Source of the DNA: Pseudomonadota bacterium
GTDB lineage: Bacteria > Pseudomonadota > Alphaproteobacteria > Rhizobiales > Xanthobacteraceae
DNA length: 5,035 nucleotides
Reading direction: 5' to 3'
NCBI GenBank assembly: GCA_023432845.1
Contig: JAEZEY010000300.1
Coordinates: 1-5,035 of the forward strand
In this document: positions 1 to 5,035 of the stretch, piece after piece
Numbering within the stretch: position 1 is the first letter of the stretch
How the letters are laid out: every line of letters starts with the position of its first letter
The notes under the pieces: model-generated
The model's input: only the letters and a program-made list of their open reading frames with translations
What the model was told of the DNA's origin: nothing
The model's database searches: none
Translations under genes and position numbers: made by a program

Positions 1-1209
1 GCCGTCGCGACGCACTACACCATCGGCTGGGGCCAGATCGGCACCGTCGCGGGCCTCGCGATTACCGGGAAGAACCTGTTCATCTGCGGCGTTCTCGGCC
101 TCGTGGTGACGGGTCTCATCGTCTGGATCACCGAGTACTATACCGGCACGGGTAAGCGCCCGGTCGTGTCGATTGCTCAGGCGTCCGTCACCGGTCACGG
201 CACCAACGTCATTCAGGGCCTCGCGGTCTCGCTTGAATCGACGGCGCTGCCGGCCCTCGTGATTGTCGCCGGCATCATCGTGACCTACCAGCTCGGCGGC
301 CTGTTCGGCACGGCGATCGCGGTGACCACGATGCTCGGCCTTGCCGGCATCATCGTCGCGCTCGACGCCTTCGGCCCGGTCACCGACAACGCCGGCGGCA
401 TCGCCGAAATGTCGGGTCTGCCGAAGGAAGTGCGTCAGAACACCGACGCGCTCGACGCGGTCGGCAACACCACCAAGGCCGTCACCAAGGGCTACGCCAT
501 CGGTTCGGCCGGCCTCGGCGCGCTGGTGCTGTTCGCCGCCTACACCAACGACATCGCCGCCTTCACCAAGTCGGGCGCCCCGTACTTCCAGGGTATCGGC
601 ACGGTCTCCTTCGACCTGTCGAATCCCTATGTGGTCGCGGGTCTGATCTTCGGCGGCCTGATCCCGTACCTGTTCGGCGGCATCGCCATGACTGCGGTCG
701 GCCGTGCGGCCGGCTCGGTGGTGGAAGAAGTCCGCCGTCAGTTCAAGGAAATGCCCGGCATCATGCAGGGCACCCAGCGTCCGGACTACGGCCGTGCGGT
801 GGACATGCTCACCCGCGCCGCGATCAAGGAGATGATCATTCCGTCGCTCCTGCCGGTGCTGGCGCCGATCGTCGTCTACTTCGGCGTGCTGGCGATCTCG
901 GGTTCGAAGGCCAACGCCTTCGCCGCCCTCGGCGCCTCGCTGCTCGGCGTGATCGTCAACGGCCTGTTCGTCGCCATCTCGATGACCTCGGGCGGCGGCG
1001 CCTGGGACAACGCCAAGAAGTCGTTTGAGGACGGCTTCGTCGACAAGGACGGCGTCAAGCACCTCAAGGGTGGCGAAGCCCACAAGGCGTCCGTGACCGG
1101 CGACACCGTCGGCGATCCCTACAAGGACACGGCGGGCCCCGCCGTGAACCCGGCGATCAAGATCACCAACATAGTGGCTCTGCTGCTGCTGGCGATCCTG
1201 GCGCACTAA
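1..1209 (+). CDS. hppA: K+-independent H+-translocating membrane pyrophosphatase, C-terminal part (5' end outside window)
   Basis: Integral membrane pump of the cytoplasmic (or acidocalcisome-like) membrane that hydrolyses PPi to 2 Pi and translocates H+. The frame is open from base 1 to TAA at 1207-1209, giving 402 residues; the family is about 700 residues long, so roughly the first 300 are missing, including the first PPi/Mg-binding motifs. Visible signatures, numbered within the fragment: ITEYYT near 40; TGHGTNVI followed by ESTALP in the 60s-80s; DNAGG at 129-133; GNTTKAVT at 155-162; WDNAKK at 335-340; GDPYKDTAG at 371-379. These supply the conserved Asp, Asn and Lys residues of the C-terminal half of the PPi site. 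Lys159 and Thr162 are the known signature of the K+-independent subclass (Ala/Gly in K+-dependent enzymes). Several hydrophobic segments alternate with these motifs, and the end (ITNIVALLLLAILAH) is the usual last membrane helix. Family assignment is near certain; the ion is inferred from the subclass. Confidence 0.97.
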   Translation, partial: AVATHYTIGWGQIGTVAGLAITGKNLFICGVLGLVVTGLIVWITEYYTGTGKRPVVSIAQASVTGHGTNVIQGLAVSLESTALPALVIVAGIIVTYQLGGLFGTAIAVTTMLGLAGIIVALDAFGPVTDNAGGIAEMSGLPKEVRQNTDALDAVGNTTKAVTKGYAIGSAGLGALVLFAAYTNDIAAFTKSGAPYFQGIGTVSFDLSNPYVVAGLIFGGLIPYLFGGIAMTAVGRAAGSVVEEVRRQFKEMPGIMQGTQRPDYGRAVDMLTRAAIKEMIIPSLLPVLAPIVVYFGVLAISGSKANAFAALGASLLGVIVNGLFVAISMTSGGGAWDNAKKSFEDGFVDKDGVKHLKGGEAHKASVTGDTVGDPYKDTAGPAVNPAIKITNIVALLLLAILAH

Positions 1210-1217
1210 GGGCGAGG

Positions 1218-1235
1218 GCCGGGGGCAACCCCGGC
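1218..1235 (+). other. Stem-loop with GCAA tetraloop just after hppA
   Basis: A perfect 7-bp GC-only stem, GCCGGGG (1218-1224) with CCCCGGC (1229-1235), closes on GCAA, a GNRA-type tetraloop. It begins 8 nt after the hppA stop codon. The following bases (ATCTCCTCAAAG) contain no T tract, so it is unlikely to end transcription by itself. A role as a 3' mRNA-stabilising hairpin, or as the first part of a double terminator, is inferred from position. Confidence 0.6.
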
Positions 1236-1258
1236 ATCTCCTCAAAGCGAAAACGAAA

Positions 1259-1292
1259 AGGCCCGCGGTTCGCTGCGGGCCTCTTTGCTTTG
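1259..1292. terminator. Probable bidirectional intrinsic terminator between convergent hppA and bamE
   Basis: AGGCCCGC (1259-1266) pairs perfectly with GCGGGCCT (1275-1282). The 8-nt interval can add a G-C and a G-T pair around a TTCG loop (1269-1272). On the plus strand the stem is followed by CTTTGCTTTG. On the minus strand it is followed by TTTTCGTTTTCG (reverse complement of 1247-1258). Both sides are therefore moderately U-rich, which fits one element ending hppA from the left and bamE from the right. The T runs are interrupted, so efficiency is uncertain. Confidence 0.75.
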
Positions 1293-1320
1293 AATGTTTT
1301 GCTCGAACTTGAGGATCGCC

Positions 1321-1800
1321 TCAGAACATCTTGAAGGCGTTGAAAACGCCGCGCAGATAGTTGAGCTGGTTGCCGCCGGTTTCGGTGGTCTGCGACACGA
1401 AGTCGAAGATCTTGCCGTCCTTGACGCCGTAGTTGGCGAGCCGCGTGACCTTGCGGTCCTTGTCGAAATAAACGGCGACGACTCGCTGGTCGGTGACTTC
1501 ATGCGGCTGGAAGGCGGCGCTGCGCTCGGCCTTCTGCGAGATGTAATAGAACACATCGCCGCTGACGGTGGCGACGGTCGATGGCGTGCCGAGCACGATC
1601 AGCACCTGCTCCTGCGTCGCGCCGATCGGGATCTGCTCCAGCGCGCCTTCCGGCAGCACGTAGCCGCGCTGAAGAGTTTCGCCGAAGTTGCCGCAGCCGG
1701 CCAGCAGAACCGGTGCCGCAATGGTCAGGCCGAGGGCGAGCACGCGCGCAAATCGTTTCTGGCGGCGAGCAGGCAGGCGGGTCGGTCGGGGGGCGGTCAT
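1321..1800 (-). CDS. bamE: Outer-membrane protein assembly factor BamE (SmpA/OmlA family lipoprotein)
   Basis: Small lipoprotein of the BAM complex, which folds beta-barrel proteins into the outer membrane. From the ATG at 1800 it has 159 residues. The N-terminus is rich in Arg/Lys, followed by a hydrophobic stretch (about 20-33) and a lipobox, LLAGC, with Cys36 as the expected lipidated residue. Position +2 is Gly rather than Asp, consistent with export to the outer membrane. The mature part carries the SmpA/OmlA pattern: IPIGATQEQVLIVLGTPS, then FYYIS, then a VVAVYFD strand near 110. The C-terminal tail (TTETGGNQLNYLRGVFNAF) resembles the extension seen in alphaproteobacterial BamE proteins. 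A TTG three bases upstream (1803) is an alternative start. The gene converges on hppA and diverges from the Cbp3-type gene, so it is probably transcribed alone. Family membership is well supported; the BAM role is inferred from homologues. Confidence 0.87.
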   Translation of the reverse strand: MTAPRPTRLPARRQKRFARVLALGLTIAAPVLLAGCGNFGETLQRGYVLPEGALEQIPIGATQEQVLIVLGTPSTVATVSGDVFYYISQKAERSAAFQPHEVTDQRVVAVYFDKDRKVTRLANYGVKDGKIFDFVSQTTETGGNQLNYLRGVFNAFKMF

Positions 1801-1810
1801 CAAATCGGGA

Positions 1811-1815
1811 TCCTC
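1811..1815 (-). promoter_or_regulatory. Candidate ribosome binding site of bamE, bearing on ATG versus TTG start
   Basis: On the minus strand GAGGA lies 10 nt before the ATG at 1800 and 7 nt before an in-frame TTG at 1803. Spacing slightly favours TTG and codon preference favours ATG. The difference is one residue in the signal peptide, with no effect on the mature lipoprotein. Confidence 0.45.
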
Positions 1816-1868
1816 GAAATCGGCCTATCCTAAGGTCGCGCGGCCGGAGCGTCATCAAAGGCCCTACG

Positions 1869-1889
1869 ATCTAGCCCTTGTTATCTAGC
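1869..1889. repeat. Short direct repeat ATCTAGC x2
   Basis: ATCTAGC occurs at 1869-1875 and again at 1883-1889, 14 bp apart start to start, inside the divergent gap. Each copy contains CTAG, a tetranucleotide that is scarce in many proteobacterial genomes. It could be a tandem operator half-site for either gene, or chance; no known regulator motif was recognised. Confidence 0.4.
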
Positions 1890-1964
1890 TCTTGCATCCG
1901 GCGGTGTGTCCACTAAACCGGCGCCTGTTCCGCGGCCAAAGAGCCGCCGTCAGGCACCGGGCTC

Positions 1965-2510
1965 ATGATCTTTTCTCTGTTCCGCCGCAAGCCTCAGCGC
2001 GACACCATTTCGGCCCTGTATGGCATGATCGTGGCGCAGGCGCGATTGCCGGTGTTTTACCGCGACTACGCCGTGGCGGATACGGTTAATGGCCGCTTCG
2101 ACCTGATCGTCCTGCATCTGGCGCTGGTTCTCGACCGCCTGACGGTGGAGGGACAACTCGACCCCGCCGGACAGGCGGTTTTCGACCGCTTTTGCCAGGA
2201 CATGGACGACAACCTGCGCGAAATGGGCATCAGCGACCTCAAGGTGCCCAAGGAAATGAAGCGCATGGGCCAGGCCTTCTATGGCCGGTCCAAGGCCTAT
2301 CTGGACGCCTTGAGCGACCGCAGGGCTCTGGTGTCGGCGCTGACCCGGAATATTTATGGTGGAGCGCCGTCGGCTTCCGGAGCTGCGCCGCGGCTCGCCG
2401 ACTACGTCGTCGCCGCCGCCGCCGCGCTGAAGGCGCAGGACATGGTGGCCGTTGCTGCCGGCAATGTGCAGTTCCCCGATCCGGCGCAAATCCCGGTACC
2501 CGGCGCCTGA
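1965..2510 (+). CDS. Ubiquinol-cytochrome c chaperone family protein (Cbp3/UQCC1-like)
   Basis: A 181-residue soluble protein of the Ubiq_cyt_C_chap family. The mitochondrial relatives, yeast Cbp3 and human UQCC1, bind newly made cytochrome b and help assemble complex III; a matching role in bacterial bc1 assembly is inferred. The family domain fills about residues 16-130, with recognisable blocks LYGMIVAQARLPVFY (18-32), DTVNGRFDLIVLHLALVLDRL (39-59), and DDNLREMGISDLKVPKEMK (81-99) followed by FYGRSKAY (105-112). The C-terminal part is Ala-rich (AAAAALK near 150-156) and ends in a Pro-rich tail. There is no signal peptide or membrane segment. The ATG at 1965 gives the usual short basic N-terminus (FRRKPQR), although the Shine-Dalgarno match before it is weak. 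The DUF177 gene starts 33 nt after its stop, so the two are probably one transcript. No gene for the Cbp6 partner is visible. Confidence 0.9.
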   Translation: MIFSLFRRKPQRDTISALYGMIVAQARLPVFYRDYAVADTVNGRFDLIVLHLALVLDRLTVEGQLDPAGQAVFDRFCQDMDDNLREMGISDLKVPKEMKRMGQAFYGRSKAYLDALSDRRALVSALTRNIYGGAPSASGAAPRLADYVVAAAAALKAQDMVAVAAGNVQFPDPAQIPVPGA

Positions 2511-2543
2511 AACGACCGGCGGAAATCTGATAAGAGTTCGATC

Positions 2544-3137
2544 ATGAGCAGGAAAAGCGGTCCGCAGCGCGGGCCCCAACACACGGTTGCCGGTATCGCC
2601 GAGGTTGTACCTTGGAGCGTGCCCGTCATCCTCGACCAGATTCCGGAAAGCGGGCTGCACCGCGCCATCGAAGCGCCGGAGACGGCCCGTGACGCTATTG
2701 CCAGGCTGGCCGAACTCCGCGACGTTGCCGCCCTCAGCGCGACCTTCGACCTCGCCAAGCGCGGCTCCAAGGTGCACGTCACCGGCCGGGTCCGCGCCCG
2801 CGTCGGCCAGACCTGCGTGGTGTCGCTTGAACCGATGGAAACGGACATCGACGAAACCATTGACCTGACCTTCGCGCCGCCGTCGGCCGGGACTGTCGCT
2901 GACGAGCACGGTACATCCGAACCGGCCCGCAAGGCCGTCGACGACGCCCCCGAACCGCTCACCGGCAATTCGATCGATCTCGGCGCCATCGCCGCCGAGT
3001 TCCTGGTGCTTGCCATCGATCCCTATCCGCGCAAGGAAGGGGCCGAATTTGCGCCACCGGCGGTCGAGGAGGCCGGCAACAAGCCGTTCGCCGCCCGGGC
3101 GGCGCTGCAGAAAAATCCGGGAAAGCGCAACAACTAA
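2544..3137 (+). CDS. DUF177 / YceD-family protein
   Basis: A 197-residue soluble protein of the DUF177 (YceD) family. E. coli YceD and plant DUF177 proteins affect 23S rRNA accumulation or processing; the exact activity is not established, and for this protein the role is inferred. The key block is at 77-110: VHVTGRVRARVGQTCVVSLEP followed by an acidic stretch ending DLTF, with the conserved Cys91. A hydrophilic linker (about 111-140) leads to the second block, IDLGAIAAEFLVLAIDPYPR (144-163). A final PFAARAALQK motif (181-190) corresponds to the family's usual PFA-x-L-x-x-L-K ending. The ATG at 2544 is preceded by AAGAG at 2532-2536, a modest ribosome binding site. Like E. coli yceD it lies upstream of plsX-fabH, but rpmF (ribosomal protein L32), which sits between them in E. 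coli, is absent here. Confidence 0.87.
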   Translation: MSRKSGPQRGPQHTVAGIAEVVPWSVPVILDQIPESGLHRAIEAPETARDAIARLAELRDVAALSATFDLAKRGSKVHVTGRVRARVGQTCVVSLEPMETDIDETIDLTFAPPSAGTVADEHGTSEPARKAVDDAPEPLTGNSIDLGAIAAEFLVLAIDPYPRKEGAEFAPPAVEEAGNKPFAARAALQKNPGKRNN

Positions 3138-3143
3138 AAGGGC

Positions 3144-3171
3144 TTGTCACGGTCGGCGCACTCGCTATGTT
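3144..3171 (+). promoter_or_regulatory. Candidate sigma-70-type promoter for plsX-fabH
   Basis: TTGTCA (3144-3149, five of six matches to TTGACA) is followed after 16 nt by TATGTT (3166-3171, four of six to TATAAT). Read with their preceding C they are CTTGTC and CTATGT, close to the alphaproteobacterial housekeeping pattern CTTGAC / CTATAT. The -35 starts 6 nt after the DUF177 stop codon. Transcription from here would give a leader of about 160 nt before plsX, letting plsX-fabH be expressed separately from the upstream pair. Confidence 0.6.
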
Positions 3172-3338
3172 GCCCGGCGGGCGCTCCCCCGAGTCCGGAC
3201 CATTCACCGGGCGGGCGCGCTCAACGCCATTCTGGCGGGCGCATGATCCCGACTGTTGGGAAGCCGTCTTGAAAGACATGATCATGCTCCCGACCATCAC
3301 CCAGTCCAGGCCGCCCGGGCCACCCATCGAGCCGATAT
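3172..3338 (+). other. Non-coding leader upstream of plsX with potential alternative stems
   Basis: No convincing gene lies here: the open frames that cross it lack family features, and L32 (rpmF) is not encoded. The segment CCGGGCGG (3207-3214) can pair through its first six bases with GCCCGG (3172-3177), or through all eight with CCGCCCGG (3311-3318), about 20 nt ahead of the plsX ATG. The two pairings exclude each other. Other self-complementary sites are GTCCGGAC (3193-3200) and CATGATCATG (3277-3286). A frame of 23 codons plus stop from the ATG at 3278 ends at 3349, overlapping the plsX start by 11 nt; it lacks a good ribosome binding site. No known riboswitch class was recognised, and the pairings may be chance in GC-rich sequence. 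Confidence 0.35.
3176..3242. repeat. GGCGGGCGC 9-mer, three copies
   Basis: Exact copies lie at 3176-3184, 3210-3218 and 3234-3242, start-to-start spacings 34 and 24 nt, all between the candidate promoter and plsX. GC-rich background raises the chance of such matches, but three exact copies within 67 bases is notable. Function unknown. Confidence 0.5.
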
Positions 3339-4427
3339 ATGCCCGATAAGATCCGCATAGCGATTGACGCCATGGGCGGCGACCACGGGCCGTCCGTGGT
3401 TCTGCCGGCCGCGGCCATTGCGCTGGAGCGGCACCCGGACATCGAATTTCTGCTGTTCGGCGATCAGGCGGTCGTGGCGCCGCTGCTCGACGGCCTCCCG
3501 AAGCTCAAGGAGAAGTCGACCTTCACGCATACCGACGTGTCGATCCGCATGGACGACAAGCCGAGCCAGGCGCTGCGCTACGGCCGTGGCAAGTCGTCGA
3601 TGTGGCTGGCCGTCGACGCCGTGAAGAAGGGCGAGGCCGACGTCGCCGTGTCCGCCGGCAATACCGGCGCGCTGATGGCGATGTCGTGGTTCAACCTGAA
3701 AATGATGGAGGGCATCGGCCGCCCGGCGATCGCCGGTCTGTGGCCGACCCTGAAGGGCGAGTCCGTCGTGCTCGACGTCGGCGCTTCGATCGGCGCTGAC
3801 GAACATCACCTCATCAATCTCGCCGTCATGGGCAGCGCCATGGCGCGCGTCCTGTTCGACATCGAACGGCCGACGGTGGGCCTGCTCAACATCGGCGTCG
3901 AGGAGGTCAAAGGCCTCGAGCCCGTGAGGGAAGCCGGCCGCCTGCTGCGCGAAGGCGACTTCCCGCATTTCGATTATCAGGGCTTCGTCGAGGGCGACGA
4001 CATCGGCAAGGGCACGGTGGACGTGGTCGTGACCGAAGGCTTTGCCGGCAACATCGCGCTCAAGGCCGCCGAAGGCACCGCCAAGCAATTCGCGCAATAT
4101 CTGCGCTCGGCCATGAACCGGACCTGGCGCGCGCGTCTCGGCTATTTGCTGGCCAAGCCGGCGTTCTCCTTGCTGCGGGAAAAAATGGACCCGCGGAAGG
4201 CCAATGGCGGTGTCTTTCTGGGCCTCAACGGCGTTGTCATCAAAAGTCACGGTGGCGCCGACGCCGAAGGTTATGCGGCCGCCATCGACATGGGATACGA
4301 TATGATCCGTTACGAGCTTCTCGCCAAGATCGGCCAGGACCTGGCCCGCGATCTTGAAAACCGTGCGGCGGCGCAGGCCGCCAAGGAAACGGTGACGGAG
4401 CCGGCGGTAAACGGGGCGGCCTCGTGA
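3339..4427 (+). CDS. plsX: Phosphate acyltransferase PlsX
   Basis: Peripheral membrane enzyme that converts acyl-ACP plus phosphate to acyl-phosphate, the acyl donor for PlsY in the first step of phosphatidic acid synthesis. The 362 residues are slightly longer than the usual 330-350 because of an Ala-rich C-terminal tail. Hallmarks in order: IRIAIDAMGGDHGP (5-18); DVAVSAGNTGALMA (101-114); VVLDVGASIGAD (143-154), which has Ser where many homologues have Asn; VGLLNIGVEEVKG (180-192); GDDIGKGTVDVVVTEGFAGN (219-238); GVFLGLNGVVIKSHGGAD (291-308). The ATG at 3339 gives the standard start immediately before the first beta strand; the Shine-Dalgarno match before it is weak. The stop overlaps the fabH start by 4 nt (GTGA), implying translational coupling. 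Confidence 0.98.
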   Translation: MPDKIRIAIDAMGGDHGPSVVLPAAAIALERHPDIEFLLFGDQAVVAPLLDGLPKLKEKSTFTHTDVSIRMDDKPSQALRYGRGKSSMWLAVDAVKKGEADVAVSAGNTGALMAMSWFNLKMMEGIGRPAIAGLWPTLKGESVVLDVGASIGADEHHLINLAVMGSAMARVLFDIERPTVGLLNIGVEEVKGLEPVREAGRLLREGDFPHFDYQGFVEGDDIGKGTVDVVVTEGFAGNIALKAAEGTAKQFAQYLRSAMNRTWRARLGYLLAKPAFSLLREKMDPRKANGGVFLGLNGVVIKSHGGADAEGYAAAIDMGYDMIRYELLAKIGQDLARDLENRAAAQAAKETVTEPAVNGAAS

Positions 4428-5035
4428 CAGTAAAGCGTTCGATTATTCTCGGCTGCGGCAGCTATCTGCCGGCCCGCATCCTTTCCAACGACGAATTGGC
4501 CAAGTCCGTCGACACGACGGACGAGTGGATTGTGCAGCGCACCGGCATTCGTGAGCGCCATATTGCGGCGCCCGGCGAGATGACGTCCGACCTCGCCACC
4601 CATGCGGCGCGCTCGGCGCTCGCCCATGCCCATGTCGAGGCGGACACCATCGACCTCATCATTCTGGCGACCGCCACCCCGGACCAGACCTTCCCGGCTA
4701 CCGCGGTGACGGTGCAGAACAACCTCGGCATCTCGCAGGGCGTCGCCTTCGACCTGCAGGCGGTCTGCTCGGGCTTCGTTTTTGCGCTGTCGGTCGCCGA
4801 CAGCATGCTGAAGGCCGGCGCCCACAAGCGCGCGCTGGTGATCGGCGCCGAAACCTTCTCGCGCATCCTGGACTGGAATGACCGCACCACCTGCGTGCTG
4901 TTCGGCGACGGCGCCGGCGCCGTGGTGCTGCGCGCGGCGCAGGAGGATGAGGCCGGGCGCGGCGTGCTCTCCTGCCACCTGCATGCCGATGGCCGGCACG
5001 GCGACATCCTGCAGGTCGAGGGCGGGCTGCTGCGC
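4424..5035 (+). CDS. fabH: Beta-ketoacyl-ACP synthase III FabH, N-terminal part (3' end outside window)
   Basis: Condenses an acyl-CoA, typically acetyl-CoA, with malonyl-ACP to begin type II fatty-acid synthesis. The frame is open from GTG at 4424 to the window edge: 204 residues of about 320-325. Visible features: DEWIVQRTGIRERH (33-46), with Trp35 and Arg39 matching the CoA-binding Trp32 and Arg36 of E. coli FabH; the nucleophile Cys115 in FDLQAVCSGF, matching Cys112; and FGDGAGAVVL (about 162-171). The catalytic His and Asn lie beyond the edge. GTG is chosen because it overlaps the plsX stop and keeps the first strand and CoA-binding motif; the first in-frame ATG (4581) would delete both. 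Acyl-CoA preference cannot be read from this part. Confidence 0.97.
   Translation, partial: MTVKRSIILGCGSYLPARILSNDELAKSVDTTDEWIVQRTGIRERHIAAPGEMTSDLATHAARSALAHAHVEADTIDLIILATATPDQTFPATAVTVQNNLGISQGVAFDLQAVCSGFVFALSVADSMLKAGAHKRALVIGAETFSRILDWNDRTTCVLFGDGAGAVVLRAAQEDEAGRGVLSCHLHADGRHGDILQVEGGLLR

Larger units (their letters stand above)
1801..1964. promoter_or_regulatory. Divergent intergenic region between bamE and the Cbp3-type chaperone gene
   Basis: These 164 bases separate two divergent genes and so must hold start signals for both, unless transcription enters from farther away. On the plus strand the best weak candidate is TTGCAT (1892-1897), 16 nt before TAAACC (1914-1919), which is a poor -10 match. 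On the minus strand TTGATG (1858-1853) and TAGGAT (1832-1827) look promoter-like but are 20 nt apart, too far for a normal sigma-70 site. No promoter can be placed firmly. The region is visibly more AT-rich around 1865-1895 than the flanking genes. Confidence 0.4.

Noticed and set aside
103..1209. Independent gene starting at GTG 103
   Set aside because: The same frame is open back to base 1 and encodes continuous HppA sequence, so this is an internal codon.
1294..1833. A 179-codon plus-strand frame covering bamE
   Set aside because: The minus-strand frame has a signal peptide, lipobox and BamE pattern; the plus-strand frame has none and runs through the terminator region.
1827..1858. Sigma-70 promoter for bamE (TTGATG and TAGGAT on the minus strand)
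   Set aside because: The 20-nt spacer is too long and each box matches only four of six positions; noted in the intergenic entry but not called.
1950..2909. A 319-codon open frame on the minus strand opposite the Cbp3-type and DUF177 genes
   Set aside because: It is antisense to two well-supported genes, has a low-complexity Arg/His/Gly-rich composition typical of GC-rich shadow frames, and shows no family motif.
3010..3246. Possible small gene (rpmF or other) spanning the end of DUF177 and the gap before plsX
   Set aside because: The translation is Arg/Pro-rich, does not resemble ribosomal protein L32, and mostly overlaps DUF177 in another frame.
3297..4250. A 317-codon open frame on the minus strand opposite plsX
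   Set aside because: It mirrors plsX codon bias, its translation is His/Arg/Gln-rich with no recognisable domain, and plsX is certain on the other strand.
4310..4999. A 229-codon minus-strand frame opposite fabH
   Set aside because: FabH motifs, including the active-site Cys, are intact on the plus strand; the antisense translation is Arg/Ala/Gly-rich without motifs.

Overview
This looks like conserved core chromosome from a GC-rich alphaproteobacterium, most likely a member of Hyphomicrobiales (Rhizobiales). The reasons are strong G/C bias at third codon positions, a K+-independent proton-pumping pyrophosphatase, a bacterial Cbp3-type ubiquinol-cytochrome c chaperone beside a DUF177 gene, and plsX-fabH just downstream. 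Genus cannot be decided from the sequence alone. No mobile element, CRISPR array, tRNA, rRNA or phage gene was seen.

Layout: (1) 1-1209, plus strand: the C-terminal 402 residues of the membrane pyrophosphatase HppA, cut by the left edge. (2) 1210-1320: a convergent gap holding two compact hairpins; the second is probably a terminator working in both directions. (3) 1321-1800, minus strand: a BamE (SmpA/OmlA) outer-membrane assembly lipoprotein. (4) 1801-1964: a divergent gap that should hold start signals for both flanking genes. (5) 1965-2510 and 2544-3137, plus strand: the Cbp3-type chaperone and a DUF177/YceD protein, 33 nt apart and probably co-transcribed. (6) 3138-3338: a 201-nt gap where enterobacteria carry rpmF. 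Here it holds no convincing gene, but has a promoter-like sequence, a 9-mer repeated three times and segments able to form alternative stems. (7) 3339-4427 plsX, overlapping by 4 nt with (8) 4424-5035 fabH, cut by the right edge.

Functionally the window covers the cell envelope and bioenergetics. HppA uses pyrophosphate to pump protons. The chaperone should help assemble the cytochrome bc1 complex. BamE serves the outer-membrane beta-barrel assembly machine. PlsX and FabH supply and divert acyl chains for phospholipid and fatty-acid synthesis. The DUF177 protein probably relates to ribosome or 23S rRNA homeostasis, as its relatives do.

No novel defence, mobile or biosynthetic system is visible. 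The best leads are regulatory: the leader ahead of plsX, the paired hairpins after hppA, and the unexplained pairing of the Cbp3-type gene with DUF177.
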